DNA from: Haematobia irritans
Lineage: Eukaryota > Arthropoda > Insecta > Diptera > Muscidae
Assembly (NCBI RefSeq): GCF_050003625.1
Contig: NC_134398.1
Span: 24,459,211-24,523,210, forward strand
Length of the DNA stretch: 64,000 nucleotides
Reading direction: 5' to 3'
Below, in pieces: positions 23,750-35,240 of this stretch; the stretch's first letter is position 1; each line of letters starts with the position of its first letter. The translations under genes were made by a program, and so were the position numbers. Below the pieces are notes generated by a model that had not been told where the DNA came from, did no database searches, and saw only the letters and a list, made by a program, of their open reading frames with translations.

Positions 23750-26700
23750 TAGGAATAAAATTTTGACAAAATTCTCTATGGTAAAATTTTGACAACTTGT
23801 AAATAATAAAATGTTGACAAAATTTTCTCTAGGAAAAAAATTTGACAAAAGTTTATCTGCGAATAAAACTTTGATAAAATTTTCTATAGACAAAAATGTT
23901 TATAAAATGTTCTCTGTTAAAAATATGTTGACAAAATTTTCTATAGAAAGAAATGTTGACAACATTTTCTATAAAAATAAAATGTTGACAAAAATAAAAT
24001 ATTGACAAAATTTTCTATAGACAAAATGACAATAAGACAAAATTTTCTATACAAATAAAATTTGACACAATTTTCGCTAGGAATAAAATCTTGACAACAT
24101 TTTCTCTAGAAAAAAAATTGACAAAATTTTTACTAACAATAAAAATTTGACGAAATTTTCTCTAGGAATAAAATTTTGACAAAATTTCCTCTAGTAATAA
24201 CATTTTGACAAAATTTTCTATAGAAATAAAATTTTGACAAAATTGTTTATAGCATAAAATTATGACATTTTCTATAGAAATACAATTTTGACAAAATTTT
24301 CTATAGAAATAAAATTTTGACAAAATTTTCTGTAACAATAAAACATTGACAAAATTTTCAATAGAAATAAAATTTTGACAAAATTTTCTATAGAAATAAA
24401 ATTTTGACAAAATTTTCTATAGAAATAAAATTTTGACAACATTTTCTTTAGAAATAAAATTTTGGCAAAATTTTCTATAGAAATAAAATTTTGACAAAAT
24501 TTTCTATAACAATAAAATTTTGACAAAATTTTCTTTAACAATAAAATTGTGACAAAAATTTTCTAATAGAATAAAATTTTCAATAGATATAAAATTTTGA
24601 CAAAATTGTCTATAGAGATAAAATTTTGACAAAATTTTCTATAACAATAAAATTATGACAAAATTTTCCATAACAATAAAATTTGACAAAATTTTCTATA
24701 GAAACAAAATTTTGACAAAATTTTCTATAGAATAAATTTTGACAAAATTTTCTATAACAATTAAAATTTTGGCAAAATTTTCTATAGAAATAAAATTTTG
24801 ACCTAATTTTATATAGAACTAAAATTTTGACATAATTTTATATCGAAATAAAATTTTGACAAAATTTTCAATAAAAAAAAATTGACAAAATTTTCTATAG
24901 AAATAAAATTTTGACAAAATTTTCTTAAGAAATAAAATTTGACAAAATTTTCTATCGAAACAAAATTTTGACAAAATTTTCTTTAGGATAAAATTGTGAC
25001 AAAATTTTCTATAGAAATAAAATTTTGACAAAATTTTCTATAGAAATAAAATTTTGACAAAATTTTCTATAGAAATAAAATTGTGACAAAATTTTCTATA
25101 GAAATAAAATTTTGACAAAATTTTCTATAACAATAAAATTTTGAAAAAATTTCGTATAACAATAAAATTTTGACAAAATTTTCTGTAGAAATAAAATTTT
25201 GACAAAATTTTCTACAGAAATAAAATTTTGACAAAATGTTCTATAGAAATAAAATTTTGACAAAATTTTCTATAGAAATAAAATTTTGACAAAATTTTCT
25301 ATAGAAATAAAATTTTGACAAATTTTCTGTAACATAAAATTTTGACAAAATTTTCTATAGAAATAAAATTTTGACAAAATTTTCTATAGAAATAAAATTT
25401 TGACAACATTTTCTATAGAAATAAAATTTTGACAAAAAATTCTATAGAAATAACATATTGACAAAATTTTCTATAGAAATAAAATCTTGACAAAAATTTC
25501 TATAGGAATAACATATTGACAATATTTTCTATAGAAATAACATATGGACAAAATTTTCTGTAGAAATAAAATTTTGACAAAATTTTCTATAGAAATAAAA
25601 TTTTGACAAAATTTTCTATAGAAATAAAATTTTGACAAAAATTTCTGTAGAAATAAAATTTTGACAAATTTTCTATAACATAAAATTTTGACAACATTTG
25701 CTATAGAAATAAAATTTTGACAAAATTTTTTATAGGAATAAATTTTTGACAAAATTTTCTATAGAAAAAAAATTTAACAAAATTTTCAATAGAAATAAAA
25801 TTTTGACTAAATTTTCTATAGAAATAAAATTTTGACAAAATTTTCTATAGAAATAAAATTTTGACAAATTTTTCTATAGAAATAAAATTTTGACAAAATT
25901 TTCTATAGAAATACAATTTTGACAAAATTTTATATAGAAATAAAAGTTTGACAAAATTTTCTATGGAAATAAAATTTTGACAAAATTTTCTATAGAAATA
26001 AAATTTTGACAAAATTGTCTATAGAAATAAAATTTTGACAAAATTTTCTATAGAAAAAATGTTGTCAAAATTTTCTATAGAAAAAATTTGTTATGGGAAA
26101 AATGTTGACAAAATTTTCTCTAGGAATAAAATGTTGACAAAAATGTTTACAAAATTCTCTATTAAACAAATTTTGACAAAATTTTCAATAGAAATAAAAT
26201 TTTGACAAAATTTTCTATAGAAATAAAATTTTGACAAAATTTTCTATAGAAATAAAATTTTGACAAAATTTTCTATAGAAATAAAATTTTGACAAAATTT
26301 TCTATAGAAATAAAATTTTGACAAAATTTTCTATAGAAATAAAATTTTGACAAAATTTTCTATAGAAATAAAATTTTGACAAAATTTTCTATAGAAATAA
26401 AATTTTGACAACATTTTCTATAGAAATAAAATTTTGACAAAAAATTCTATAGAAATAACATATTGACAAAATTTTCTATAGAAATAAAATCTTGACAAAA
26501 ATTTCTATAGGAATAACATATTGACAATATTTTCTATAGAAATAACATATGGACAAAATTTTCTGTAGAAATAAAATTTTGACAAAATTTTCTATAGAAA
26601 TAAAATTTTGACAAAATTTTCTATAGAAATAAAATTTTGACAAAAATTTCTGTAGAAATAAAATTTTGACAAATTTTCTATAACATAAAATTTTGACAAC

Positions 26701-27500
26701 ATTTGCTATAGAAATAAAATTTTGACAAAATTTTTTATAGGAATAAATTTTTGACAAAATTTTCTATAGAAAAAAAATTTAACAAAATTTTCAATAGAAA
26801 TAAAATTTTGACTAAATTTTCTATAGAAATAAAATTTTGACAAAATTTTCTATAGAAATAAAATTTTGACAAATTTTTCTATAGAAATAAAATTTTGACA
26901 AAATTTTCTATAGAAATACAATTTTGACAAAATTTTATATAGAAATAAAAGTTTGACAAAATTTTCTATGGAAATAAAATTTTGACAAAATTTTCTATAG
27001 AAATAAAATTTTGACAAAATTGTCTATAGAAATAAAATTTTGACAAAATTTTCTATAGAAAAAATGTTGTCAAAATTTTCTATAGAAAAAATTTGTTATG
27101 GGAAAAATGTTGACAAAATTTTCTCTAGGAATAAAATGTTGACAAAAATGTTTACAAAATTCTCTATTAAACAAATTTTGACAAAATTTTCAATAGAAAT
27201 AAAATTTTGACAAAATTTTCTATAGAAATAAAATTTTGACAAAATTTTCTATAGAAATTAAATTTTGACAAAATTTTCTATAAAAATAAAATTTTGACAA
27301 AATCTTCTATAGAAATAAAATTTTGACAAAATTTTCTATAGAAATAAAATTTTGATAAAATTTTCCTATAGAAATAAAATTTTGACGAAATTTTCTATAA
27401 AAATAAAATGTTGACGAAATTTTCTATAGAAATAAAATTTTGTCAAAAATTTCTATAGAAATGACATATTGACAAAATCTTCTATAGAAATCAAAAACTG
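23750..27500 (-). repeat. 29-bp satellite array, 3.75 kb, with a 1005-bp tandem duplication
   Basis: About 128 minus-orientation units (GAAATAAAATTTTGACAAAA). A segment of about 920 bp (about 25335-26253) is repeated at 26340-27258 with the same private variants (CATATGGAC, GAAAAAATGTTGTC, TTGTTATGGG). The offset is exactly 1005 bp. Open frames in it are by-products. Confidence 0.96.
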
Positions 27501-27600
27501 CAAAATAAGATTTTTTATTGGGTATTTTGTAGGTAAAATTCTCTTCAAATTTTAGTAGATTATTTATAATTCAGATTTTTTTCGTTGTACATTTTACCCA
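27480..27600 (-). repeat. satellite leader, inverted copy
   Basis: The minus strand reads ATAATCTACTAAAATTTG, AAGAGAATTTTACC and AAAAAATCTTATTTTGCA, then the array. It lies at the 5' end of the array relative to unit orientation, as in the plus-strand copies. Confidence 0.75.
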
Positions 27601-28375
27601 TTGACAATCGAATCGATTTTTTTTGCAATAGAAAATAAAATCTAAGAACTACCTAGATAAACGTGTCAATTACCAACAAGTCTAATGAAATTTAATACAT
27701 AGTCCCTTAACCCATTTTGGTCTAATTGCCTGCAACGTCAAAAACGACTACAACTGCAAAGGTGTGATGAGGTAATAAATGTAGAGCATGTGGTTTTCAC
27801 ATTATGTTGTGGTTAACCAATAAGCAAAAAACATACATGGAAGCACAAAAAGAAGCATGAAAAAACGGAAATGCTGGGAAAATAAATTATAATTTCTCGC
27901 CTAGCTTACATGCCGATTCACACATACACACACATACAAATTTTAATCCTTTTCAATTAAATTTTCATATTCAATTTAATTATTTTCTATTTCCTACTGT
28001 GTTTTTTGCCTTCATACTTATACAATTTATAGAGGAAGCCTTTGTGCCATTCTTGTACCGTTATGGAAAATATGTTTGTAAGTATTATGGGTTGAGTATA
28101 TATTACAAATGGCCCGCATTCATAGATAGATAGATAGAATTTTACTCAGGTTGGGAGGTACTACACTGTATAAATGTAATCATCCAAGCAGCAAATTGTT
28201 CATGTATGGCAATATTAGGTAGATTTTAATTTATTTGAGCATTAATAAGTAGTATTGCAATCTGCCAACTGATAGCTTTATCGAAGGGCTTGACAATTTT
28301 GAGGTTATACGTATTCACAACGTTTTGAAATTCGAGTGCTCTTTGTACAGCAACTTAGAAGATTCATTTCGCCCA
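27601..28375. other. single-copy-looking spacer
   Basis: No gene recognised. A short (GATA)4 run lies near 28119-28136. Confidence 0.4.
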
Positions 28376-28666
28376 CAGACAAAAATAGAATTAAATCGTG
28401 AACATTTTCGTGCGATTATTTTTTACAACTTACGACGTGGATTAACTCAAAAATAGTGCATCGATGGACTTAATTCAATGCTAATGCTTATCCATAGTAT
28501 GGCGAATTCAAACCGAGATCATAGGTTACTCCAAGACGAATTTTGTGAAGGTCGTCCAAAATCAGTTCTTGTTCCGGAAACCGTTGATGCTGGGTGTCAA
28601 ATAATATTGAAAGATCAGTCTGTGTTACCGTTTGTGTCCACTTCTGAGAGGTTTGTGTTTATTTAA
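28376..28666 (+). pseudogene. mariner transposase fragment (N-terminal)
   Basis: From about 28400 the frame reads EHFRAIIFYNLRRGLTQK, an in-frame TAG (28454-28456), CIDGLNS, a degenerate stretch, then LLQDEFCEGRPKSVLVPETV and DAGCQIILKDQ before a stop at 28664. REHFR..I.Y.F..G and the (S)LQDEFREGRPKSV linker are hallmarks of the helix-turn-helix half of mariner transposases. The usual R-W-hydrophobic segment between the two blocks has decayed, and nothing of the catalytic DDD domain or the inverted terminal repeats is recognisable. An old, dead, truncated copy. Confidence 0.8.
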
Positions 28667-29324
28667 AATTTCATTACTGTGACTTTAAACTGCAATTGAA
28701 AATATGAGCCCCCACCTGCAGTACAAAAAGGGATTTTCCCGACTTAGGATGGCTTTCGTGCTATGTGACTACTTTTGGCATTAAACACAACCATTATATG
28801 CTGAAGTTACATTCGCTATGAGTGGAAAATTTACTAGCAAGTCATATAAATGAGTCTATTTCATAGACAGACAAAATTATAAATGTATGGTAGAGTCTAT
28901 TATGAATGCTATAGATAAAATGCTACATCCACCCGCCCTACCTTATCCGTCAGCTTCCGTTTCTTTTGTCTGATTTGAATTCCATGTCCCTTGTAATGTG
29001 TGTTCTTGTACGACTTTTGCGTTTGGTAACTATGTCATATGAAGCCAAACATGGATACATAGAAATTGCTCCCTAGGGGGAGCCGAGCATGAGAGACAGA
29101 CATTTTGGAAAACGCCATCCAACATCTTTACAAACCATCCTACTTTTTTCCACCTACACATATCCGTGAAGTAGTCGTCATCGTCGTCGTCGTTGTCTAG
29201 CAATGACAGTCATTATTCATCAGTGCATCAGATTTAAATGGAAATGCGCAACACATATCTGGAGCTACCAGGTATAATAGACTAAGTCGAAAATTAAAAA
29301 TTTCTCATTAATGTGGGGACAAAA
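28667..29324. other. spacer, no gene recognised
   Basis: No coding region supported. A short CGT triplet run lies near 29168-29195. Confidence 0.4.
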
Positions 29325-29518
29325 TTCGCTTGACATTTAATTAAAAAATTAATTGATTCAATTAAAACATTAATTGATACTACTAATTTTTGTGAATTTT
29401 GTTTCAATTAAAAAATTTGTTGATCCAATTAAAAATTTAATTGAATATTTTTTTTTTTTAAATCAATTAAAATTTTAATGGGAAAAATTTTGGTGATATT
29501 TTTTTCTGTGTGGGAGCT
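29325..29518. mobile_element. TTAATTGAT-rich MITE, copy 1
   Basis: Contains AAAAAATTAATTGAT, TTGATACTACTAATTTTTG, AATTTAATTGAATATTTTTT and a terminus TTTTTTTCTGTGTGG. Related copies are at 33105-33556 and 57680-57935. Confidence 0.65.
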
Positions 29519-29621
29519 ACAGTCATTTCAAACTAGCCCTACCAAGAACTTAATTTAGGTAATAATTTTAATAAGAATTTTATATTTCGGCTGCAAAACA
29601 TTTGCAAATACCTATCATCCT

Positions 29622-30081
29622 CAGAGAATGAAGCCACCGAGACGCGCTGCCGTTTTTAGCCACCTCCGACCACTTTTTGCCAGTCGAAGCCGCCGCCGAA
29701 TATACCGACTCATCTCGACTCAAAATTAACCACCAATTAATCAAACATATTAATTTAAATCAGAAAAGAATTATTAAGAATTGTTATATTTTTTGTCACA
29801 AAATTTGACTTTCCACCCAAAATCCATCAGTATCAAGTTGCTATAATACTTTTGCAAAATTTTAGTTCAGAAAATTTGAATTAACTGCTTGTTCATGAAA
29901 CACAAAATCGACTCGAGACGAATCGTATGTACATGTGATTGTAAGATTGGTTGTACAACTAATCTCATTACGATTCGAATAACTTCAAATTGATTTTAAA
30001 ATGGATAATTGCCCGCCGGCGCCGGAGTCAACAAATTAGTGTCAGCCGCCGCCGACAAAAATGCGTCGGCTTCATTCTCTG
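29622..30081. mobile_element. 460-bp hAT-type MITE with perfect 8-bp TSD
   Basis: The termini are CAGAGAATGAAGCC (29622-29635) and its exact complement GGCTTCATTCTCTG (30068-30081). They are flanked by identical octamers ATCATCCT (29614-29621 and 30082-30089). An 8-bp duplication with CA...TG ends is characteristic of the hAT superfamily. It is non-coding, with GCCGCCGCCG-type segments near each end (about 29685 and 30045). Confidence 0.9.
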
Positions 30082-30229
30082 ATCATCCTATAATATTTTC
30101 TTTTTTAATGACATTATTTTTTACCTAATTTTTATATGGACCTAACAGAGGATAGATTAAACGTACAAAAAGGACATTGTTGGAATTTTGTATCCTTCAT
30201 TGCCTAATGTGGTCATAAACTGATGGAAA

Positions 30230-31328
30230 ATGGTGTCAAAATTGTATTTCTATCGGAAATGTTGTCAAAATTTTATATCTATAGAAAATGTTGTTAACAT
30301 TTTATTTCTATAGAAAATTTTGACAAAATTTTATTTCTATAGAAAATTTTGTCAAAATGTTATTTCTATAGAAAATTTTGTCAAAATTATATTTCTATAG
30401 AAAATGTTGTCAAAGTTTTATTTCTATAGAAAATGTTGTCAAAGTTTTATTTCTATAGAAAATGTTGTCAAAATTTGATTTCTATAGAAAATTGTGTCAA
30501 ATATTGATTTCTATAGAAAATTTTGTCAAAATTATATTTCTATAGAAAATTTTGTCAAAATTTTATTTCTATAGAAAATTTTTTCAAAAATTTTATTTCT
30601 ATAGAAAATTTTTTCAAAAATTTTATTTCTATACAAAATTTTGTCCAAATTATAGTTCTATTGAAAATTATGTCAAAATTTTATTTCTATAGAAAATTTT
30701 GTCAAAATTTTATTTCTATAGAAAATTTTGTCAAAATTTTATTTCTATAGAAAATTTGTTTAACATTTTATTTCTATAGAACATTTTGTCAAAATATTAT
30801 TTCTATAGAAAATCTTGTCAACATTTTATTTCTACAATTATTTTTTCAAAATTTTATTTCTTTAGATTTTTTTTGTCAAAAATTTATTTCTATAGAAAAT
30901 TTTGTCAAAATTTTATTTCTATAGAAAATTATGTCAAAATGTTATTTCTATAGAAAATTTTGTCAAAATTTTATTTCTATAGAAAATTTGGTCAAAATTT
31001 TATATCTATAGATTTTTTTCTCAAAATTTTATTTCTTTAGATTTTTTTTTTGTTTTCAAAATTTTATTTCTATAGAAAATTGTGTCAAAATTTTATTTCT
31101 ATAGAAAATTTTTGTCAAAATTTTATTTCTATGGAAAATTTTGTCAAAATTTTATATCTATAGAAAATTTGTTCAAAATTTTATATCTGTATAAAAAATT
31201 TTGTCAAAATTTTATTTTTATAGAAAATTTTGTCAAAATTTTATATCTATAGAAAATTTTGTCAAAATTTTATTTCTATAGAAAATTTTGTCAAAATTTT
31301 ATTTCTATAGAAAATTTTGTCAAAAATT
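30230..31328 (+). repeat. 29-bp satellite array
   Basis: About 37 plus-orientation units, with T-rich degenerate units near 30840 and 31010-31050. Confidence 0.94.
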
Positions 31329-31395
31329 TATAAGCTACACTTGTAGTATAGTCAATGCTGGTTCTAAGCTGAAATCAAAAAACAACAACCAAATT
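31329..31395. mobile_element. solo terminal repeat of the foldback family
   Basis: GCTACACTTGTAGTATAGTC, then AATGCTGGTT and CTGAAATCAAAAAACAACAA, matching the right arm of the foldback element at 36690-36770. Satellite flanks it on both sides. Confidence 0.7.
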
Positions 31396-31696
31396 TTATT
31401 TCTTTAGAATTTTTTTTTTTTCAAAATTGTATTTCCATAGATTTTTTTTTTTTTTTCAAAATATTATTTCTTTAGAAAATTTTATCAAAATTTTATTTCT
31501 GTTCAAAATTTTTTCAGAATTTTATTTCTATAGAAAATTTTGTCAAAATTTTATTTCTATACAAAATTTTGTCAAAATTTTATATCTATAGAAAATTTTG
31601 TCAAAATTTTATATCTATAGAAAATTTTGTCAAAATTTTATATCTATAGAAAATTTTGTAAAAATTTTATTTCTATAGAAAATTTTGTCAAAATTT
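31396..31696 (+). repeat. 29-bp satellite array
   Basis: About 10 plus-orientation units, continuing the array interrupted at 31329. Confidence 0.93.
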
Positions 31697-31711
31697 GGGG
31701 ACGAAAACAAT

Positions 31712-32030
31712 CCATGTCCGATGGCTTATGTTGGCACCACTAAAACCCAATAAAAAACAAGACTTTCTGCCCACAAATCCGACCAAAAGATGAAAGACAA
31801 GCCCTTAGAACAAAAAACGGCCCTTTCAGCACATTGCAAAACCACAGGACACATACCAAACTTCAAAAATGTTGAAATACTGACGATGGAAGAGAATACT
31901 AGGAGAAAATATACATTGGAGATGCTACATATAATAAATACTCCCCCTGAGGAACGCATGAACTTCAAAGCCGACACAGACCACTGTGCACAGATTTACA
32001 GAAATCTAATACAAAATCGCAAACACAATT
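31712..32030 (+). pseudogene. Penelope-like element, GIY-YIG endonuclease fragment
   Basis: The plus frame reads YVGTTKTQ (31727 on), an in-frame TAA, KTRLSAHKSDQK, then from 31790 LEQKTALSAHCKTTGHIPNF, KNVEILTMEENTRRKYTLEM and LHIINTPPEERMNFKADTD, ending in a stop at 32030. The order YVG, K.RL..H, ALS.H....GH...F...IL and R...LEMLHI..... is that of the GIY-YIG domain at the C terminus of Penelope-like retroelements. The RT domain is missing and one stop interrupts the domain, so it is a dead 5'-truncated copy. It lies inside satellite. The next 280 bp look like its 3' end. Confidence 0.75.
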
Positions 32031-32310
32031 AAGATAATAAATCAGTTAGACATGAGCATTGTAAGGAGAAAGTCTATTACTTTGTAAAATGTAAATATAA
32101 TTAATGTTATATTTTTGTTTCAAAACGTTGTTAAAGTTAATATTGTAAAATATTTAAATTATTACAATTTACAGATAATATCTCGCTGAAGATGATCACC
32201 GATGGTGTATCGAAATATCCGAGAATAGCAATATTTCAATAAAAAGTAATGAAAAACATTAACACCAGCATTTTTCATTAGTCCATGACCTCAAGCCAAA
32301 CAAATAATCC
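32031..32310 (+). mobile_element. 3' non-coding end of the Penelope-like copy
   Basis: Downstream of the endonuclease frame. Contains CTGAAGATGATCACCGATGG followed by TGTATCGAAATATCC (32186-32220), then the inverted repeat GAAATAT...ATATTTC. Such a CTGAAGATGA...CGAAA segment is common at the ends of Penelope-like copies. The array resumes at about 32310. Confidence 0.5.
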
Positions 32311-32935
32311 CAAAATTGTAAAATTTTATTTCTATAGAAAATTTTGTCAAAATTTTATTTCTATAGAAAATTTTGTAAAAATTTTATATATATAGAAAAT
32401 TTTGTCAAAATTTTATTTCTATAGAATTTTTTTTCACAATTTTATTTCTTTAGTTTTTTTTTTAATATTATTTCTTTAGAAAATTCTGCCAAAATTTTAT
32501 TTTTATAGAAAATTTTGTCAAAATTTTATTTCTATAGAAAATTTTGTCAAAATTTTATTTCTATACAAAATTGTGTCAAAGTTTCATTTCTATAGAAAAA
32601 TGTTGTTACAATTTTATATCTATAGAAAATTGTGTCAAAATTTTATTTCTATGGAAAATTTTTTCAAACTTTTATTTCTATAGAACATTTTGTCAAAATT
32701 TTACTTCTATAGAAAATTTTGTCAACATTTTATTTCTATAAACAATTTTGTCAAAATTTCATTTCTATAGAAAATTTTGTCAAAATTTTATTTCTATAGA
32801 TTTTTTTTTTTTTACAAAATTTTATTTCTATAGAAAATTATTTCTATTCTTTTTTTCTATAGAACGTTTTGATTAAAATTAATTTCTTTATGAAATTTTT
32901 GAAAACCTCATATCTATAAAAAAAAAAAATTGTTC
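32311..32935 (+). repeat. 29-bp satellite array
   Basis: About 21 plus-orientation units, degenerate at the right end (32810-32930). Confidence 0.93.
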
Positions 32936-33104
32936 ACCTTCCCTTAAGGATTTTGGTCTTGATTCCGAGCCAAAGATGCGGCTATCTAGCTTTAAATCTA
33001 GGCTCTATAAAATCAAAATTAGGATACAGACAGCATTTATCGAATTTTCATTATCTTTTTACGATATAGCTCTTGATGTATAAATGAGTTGTGGAAATGT
33101 GTTA
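32936..33104. other. dispersed-repeat spacer
   Basis: CACCTTCCCTTAAGGATTTT and GATGCGGCTATCTAGC. Related stretches are at about 19595-19690 and, inverted, near 15511. No gene. Confidence 0.45.
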
Positions 33105-33556
33105 TATACACAAAAAAAAATTTTTTTTTCTGATTCAATCACGAAATTAATTGATCCAATTAATTTTTTAATTGAAATGTCTTCAATCACAGAAATGATA
33201 GTATCATTTAAGAAATTAATTGAAGGTCAATTAAAAAATTAATTGATCCAATTAAAAAATTAATTGATACTACTAATTTTTGTTTCGATTAAAAAATTCA
33301 ATCACGAAATTAATTGATCCAATTAATTTTTTAATTGAAATGTCTTCAATTACAGAAATGATAGTATCATTTAAGAAATTAATTGAAGGTCAATTAAAAA
33401 ATTAATTGATCCAATTAAAAAATTAATTGATACTATTAATTTTTGTTTCGATTAAAAAATTTTTTGAATCAATTAAATTTTTAATTGAATATTTTTTTAA
33501 AATTCAATTAAAATTATAATTGGAAAAAATTTCCAGAAATTTTTTTCAGTGTATTT
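33105..33556. mobile_element. TTAATTGAT-rich MITE, copy 2 with internal duplication
   Basis: The termini ACACAAAAAAAAATTTTT and, at the right, AAATTTTTTTCAGTGT are roughly inverted. An internal segment (TTCAATCACGAAATTAATTG and onward) is tandemly duplicated with a 163-bp offset (33134 and 33297). Same family as 29325 and 57680. Confidence 0.7.
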
Positions 33557-33559
33557 TCG

Positions 33560-34075
33560 GATGGTAGATGTTTAGTACTAAGGCCCAAAGGAAAGTGTTA
33601 ATCCAAGATATAGAAACAGATCCGTCAATCATGGTGGGGGCAATATTATGGACTAGGATTGTTTTTCTGTACAAGTTATTGACCCGATTTATAGAGTCGA
33701 GGGTATTATGCTTTCGGATGTCTAAAAAACAACTTTTGCCCCATGTGATATTACCATAAGCATCCCGGCGAAATGCCTTATGCATGGATTATTCTACGCA
33801 CACGTTTAAGGTGGTAGAAGAGTGGATTTCCGACGAAAAATTGGGTGTGCTGGATTCGCCGGCTCAGTCGCCTAATGTAAACGGCATAAAATGACCTTTG
33901 GAATATTAATATTGTAAAACAAAAAATTAGTATTAAATTTTTGCAAAGGACTTATGATCTCTATTTGAATCTGAACCTTGGGATATTATTGACCATTTAA
34001 TCCTAACCAATGACAAGAAGTTGCGCAGAAATAATCAAACTGCATGGCAACTATTAGCATTTATTTTTAAAAGTT
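33560..34075 (+). pseudogene. Tc1-like transposase relic (C-terminal half)
   Basis: Across two frames the plus strand reads NRSVNHGGGNIMD, stop, DCFS, then VIDPIYRVEGIMLSDV, stop, and later HTFKVVEEWISDEKLGVLD and SPAQSPNVNGIK. These correspond to the VKHGGGN(I)MVWGCFS block, the GPIYRIEGIM block and the DPKHT..VK.W......VL.WPAQSPDLNPIE block of Tc1-type transposases. W is lost from MVWG and from WPAQSP, D from DLNP and E from PIE. At least three stops and one frame change kill it. It begins directly after the MITE at 33105-33556. Inverted terminal repeats were not found. Confidence 0.75.
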
Positions 34076-35240
34076 ACAAAAACTGTAATTATTTTTAAAT
34101 ATAAGGGCCAGTTAATATTAGTTGCAAATGTTTTTAACAGGTCAAAACTCTTATTTTTAAATAATTTTATATATTATCAAAAAGTCCTTGTAATTAGTTC
34201 CCTTATTCCCCCAAATATTTAAGACTGACCTAATAAGCAACAACATTGCAATATGCTTAGGGTGAAATATAATAGGTTTGCACAGTACAAACAATTTTTG
34301 GTTTGAACAAATTCTGAAAATATATATGCTAGAAGCCAAATATATTCGGGAGTATATGTTACAGAGACAATTTTTTTTTTGAGGATGTAGGAAAAAATTT
34401 AAATTTTTTTCAAGAAAACACGGTCCCATCATAAATCTTACATGTACAAAATTTTCAAATGATACCCAATCCCCTTATATAAAATGTCATTATTGATACA
34501 CAACATATTGCAGGATTTCTTTGGAACTTATCCGTGCGGCATACGATATATAAAAAATAATAAAAAATCGAGTTATCCTACATTGAAGTTATGGTTTCGT
34601 TATATGTAATTGCACACATCCATACAAATATTTGTTGCTCCTTATCGTCACTGATAGCACAACCACCATCAGCAACTTCACCATTACCAACTAAATTGAG
34701 ATCCTTTTACATTTTTGGTTTTTCGTATCTTTGATATCCTTACAATTCTAGGATTTTTTGCATAACGCTTAGGGGGATGTTTAAGTCTTTTATGTGTTCG
34801 TTTAGTATAGCTCTACCCTAGGTAGACGATTTTTTTTCTGCGAGTCTTTAAATGAAAAATGAAAACAAATTTTAATTGAGGGGTTTTAGCGATGACTTTT
34901 GTGAATGGAAAGATGGAAAATTAAGCATATGTTTAAGGTATTTAGTTAGTGTTTGATGTACAATAACAAAGATCTCCAAATTTTTGTTAAAGGACGGCTA
35001 GGTTACGTTGAGTATTCTTCTATGGCAATTTGCAATATTAAATGAATTAAAGGAAGTACTAATTGTCGTAGAATTTAATTTAAAATAGTTTTAGTTTTAA
35101 ATTCAAATTTTTATTAATATATGTGGGGCCCACGGGCCAATATTTCTGATCGGACAACTATCTAAAAACTCTAATTTAATAACCGCAGATCACGTGCATA
35201 GACTGTGGGTAATATGTCTTGCAAACATGAAATGAAAATG
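34076..35240. other. spacer with an inverted dispersed-element fragment
   Basis: No gene recognised. 34250-34385 (minus) matches the left end of the element at 13056: CTGTAACATATACTCCCGAA and GCTTCTAGCATATATA on the reverse strand. The rest (34440-35240) is AT-rich and featureless to me. Confidence 0.5.

Noticed and set aside
23750..27500. CRISPR-like array of 29-bp repeats
   Set aside because: Units are contiguous with no unique spacers, they drift in sequence, and the context is eukaryotic transposon DNA.
31726..31977. Minus-strand 83-aa frame
   Set aside because: Antisense shadow of the Penelope-like endonuclease fragment.
32186..32245. Complete hammerhead ribozyme
   Set aside because: CTGAAGA, a stem and GAAA are present, but stem I and a proper cleavage site could not be placed, so it is kept only as a lead.
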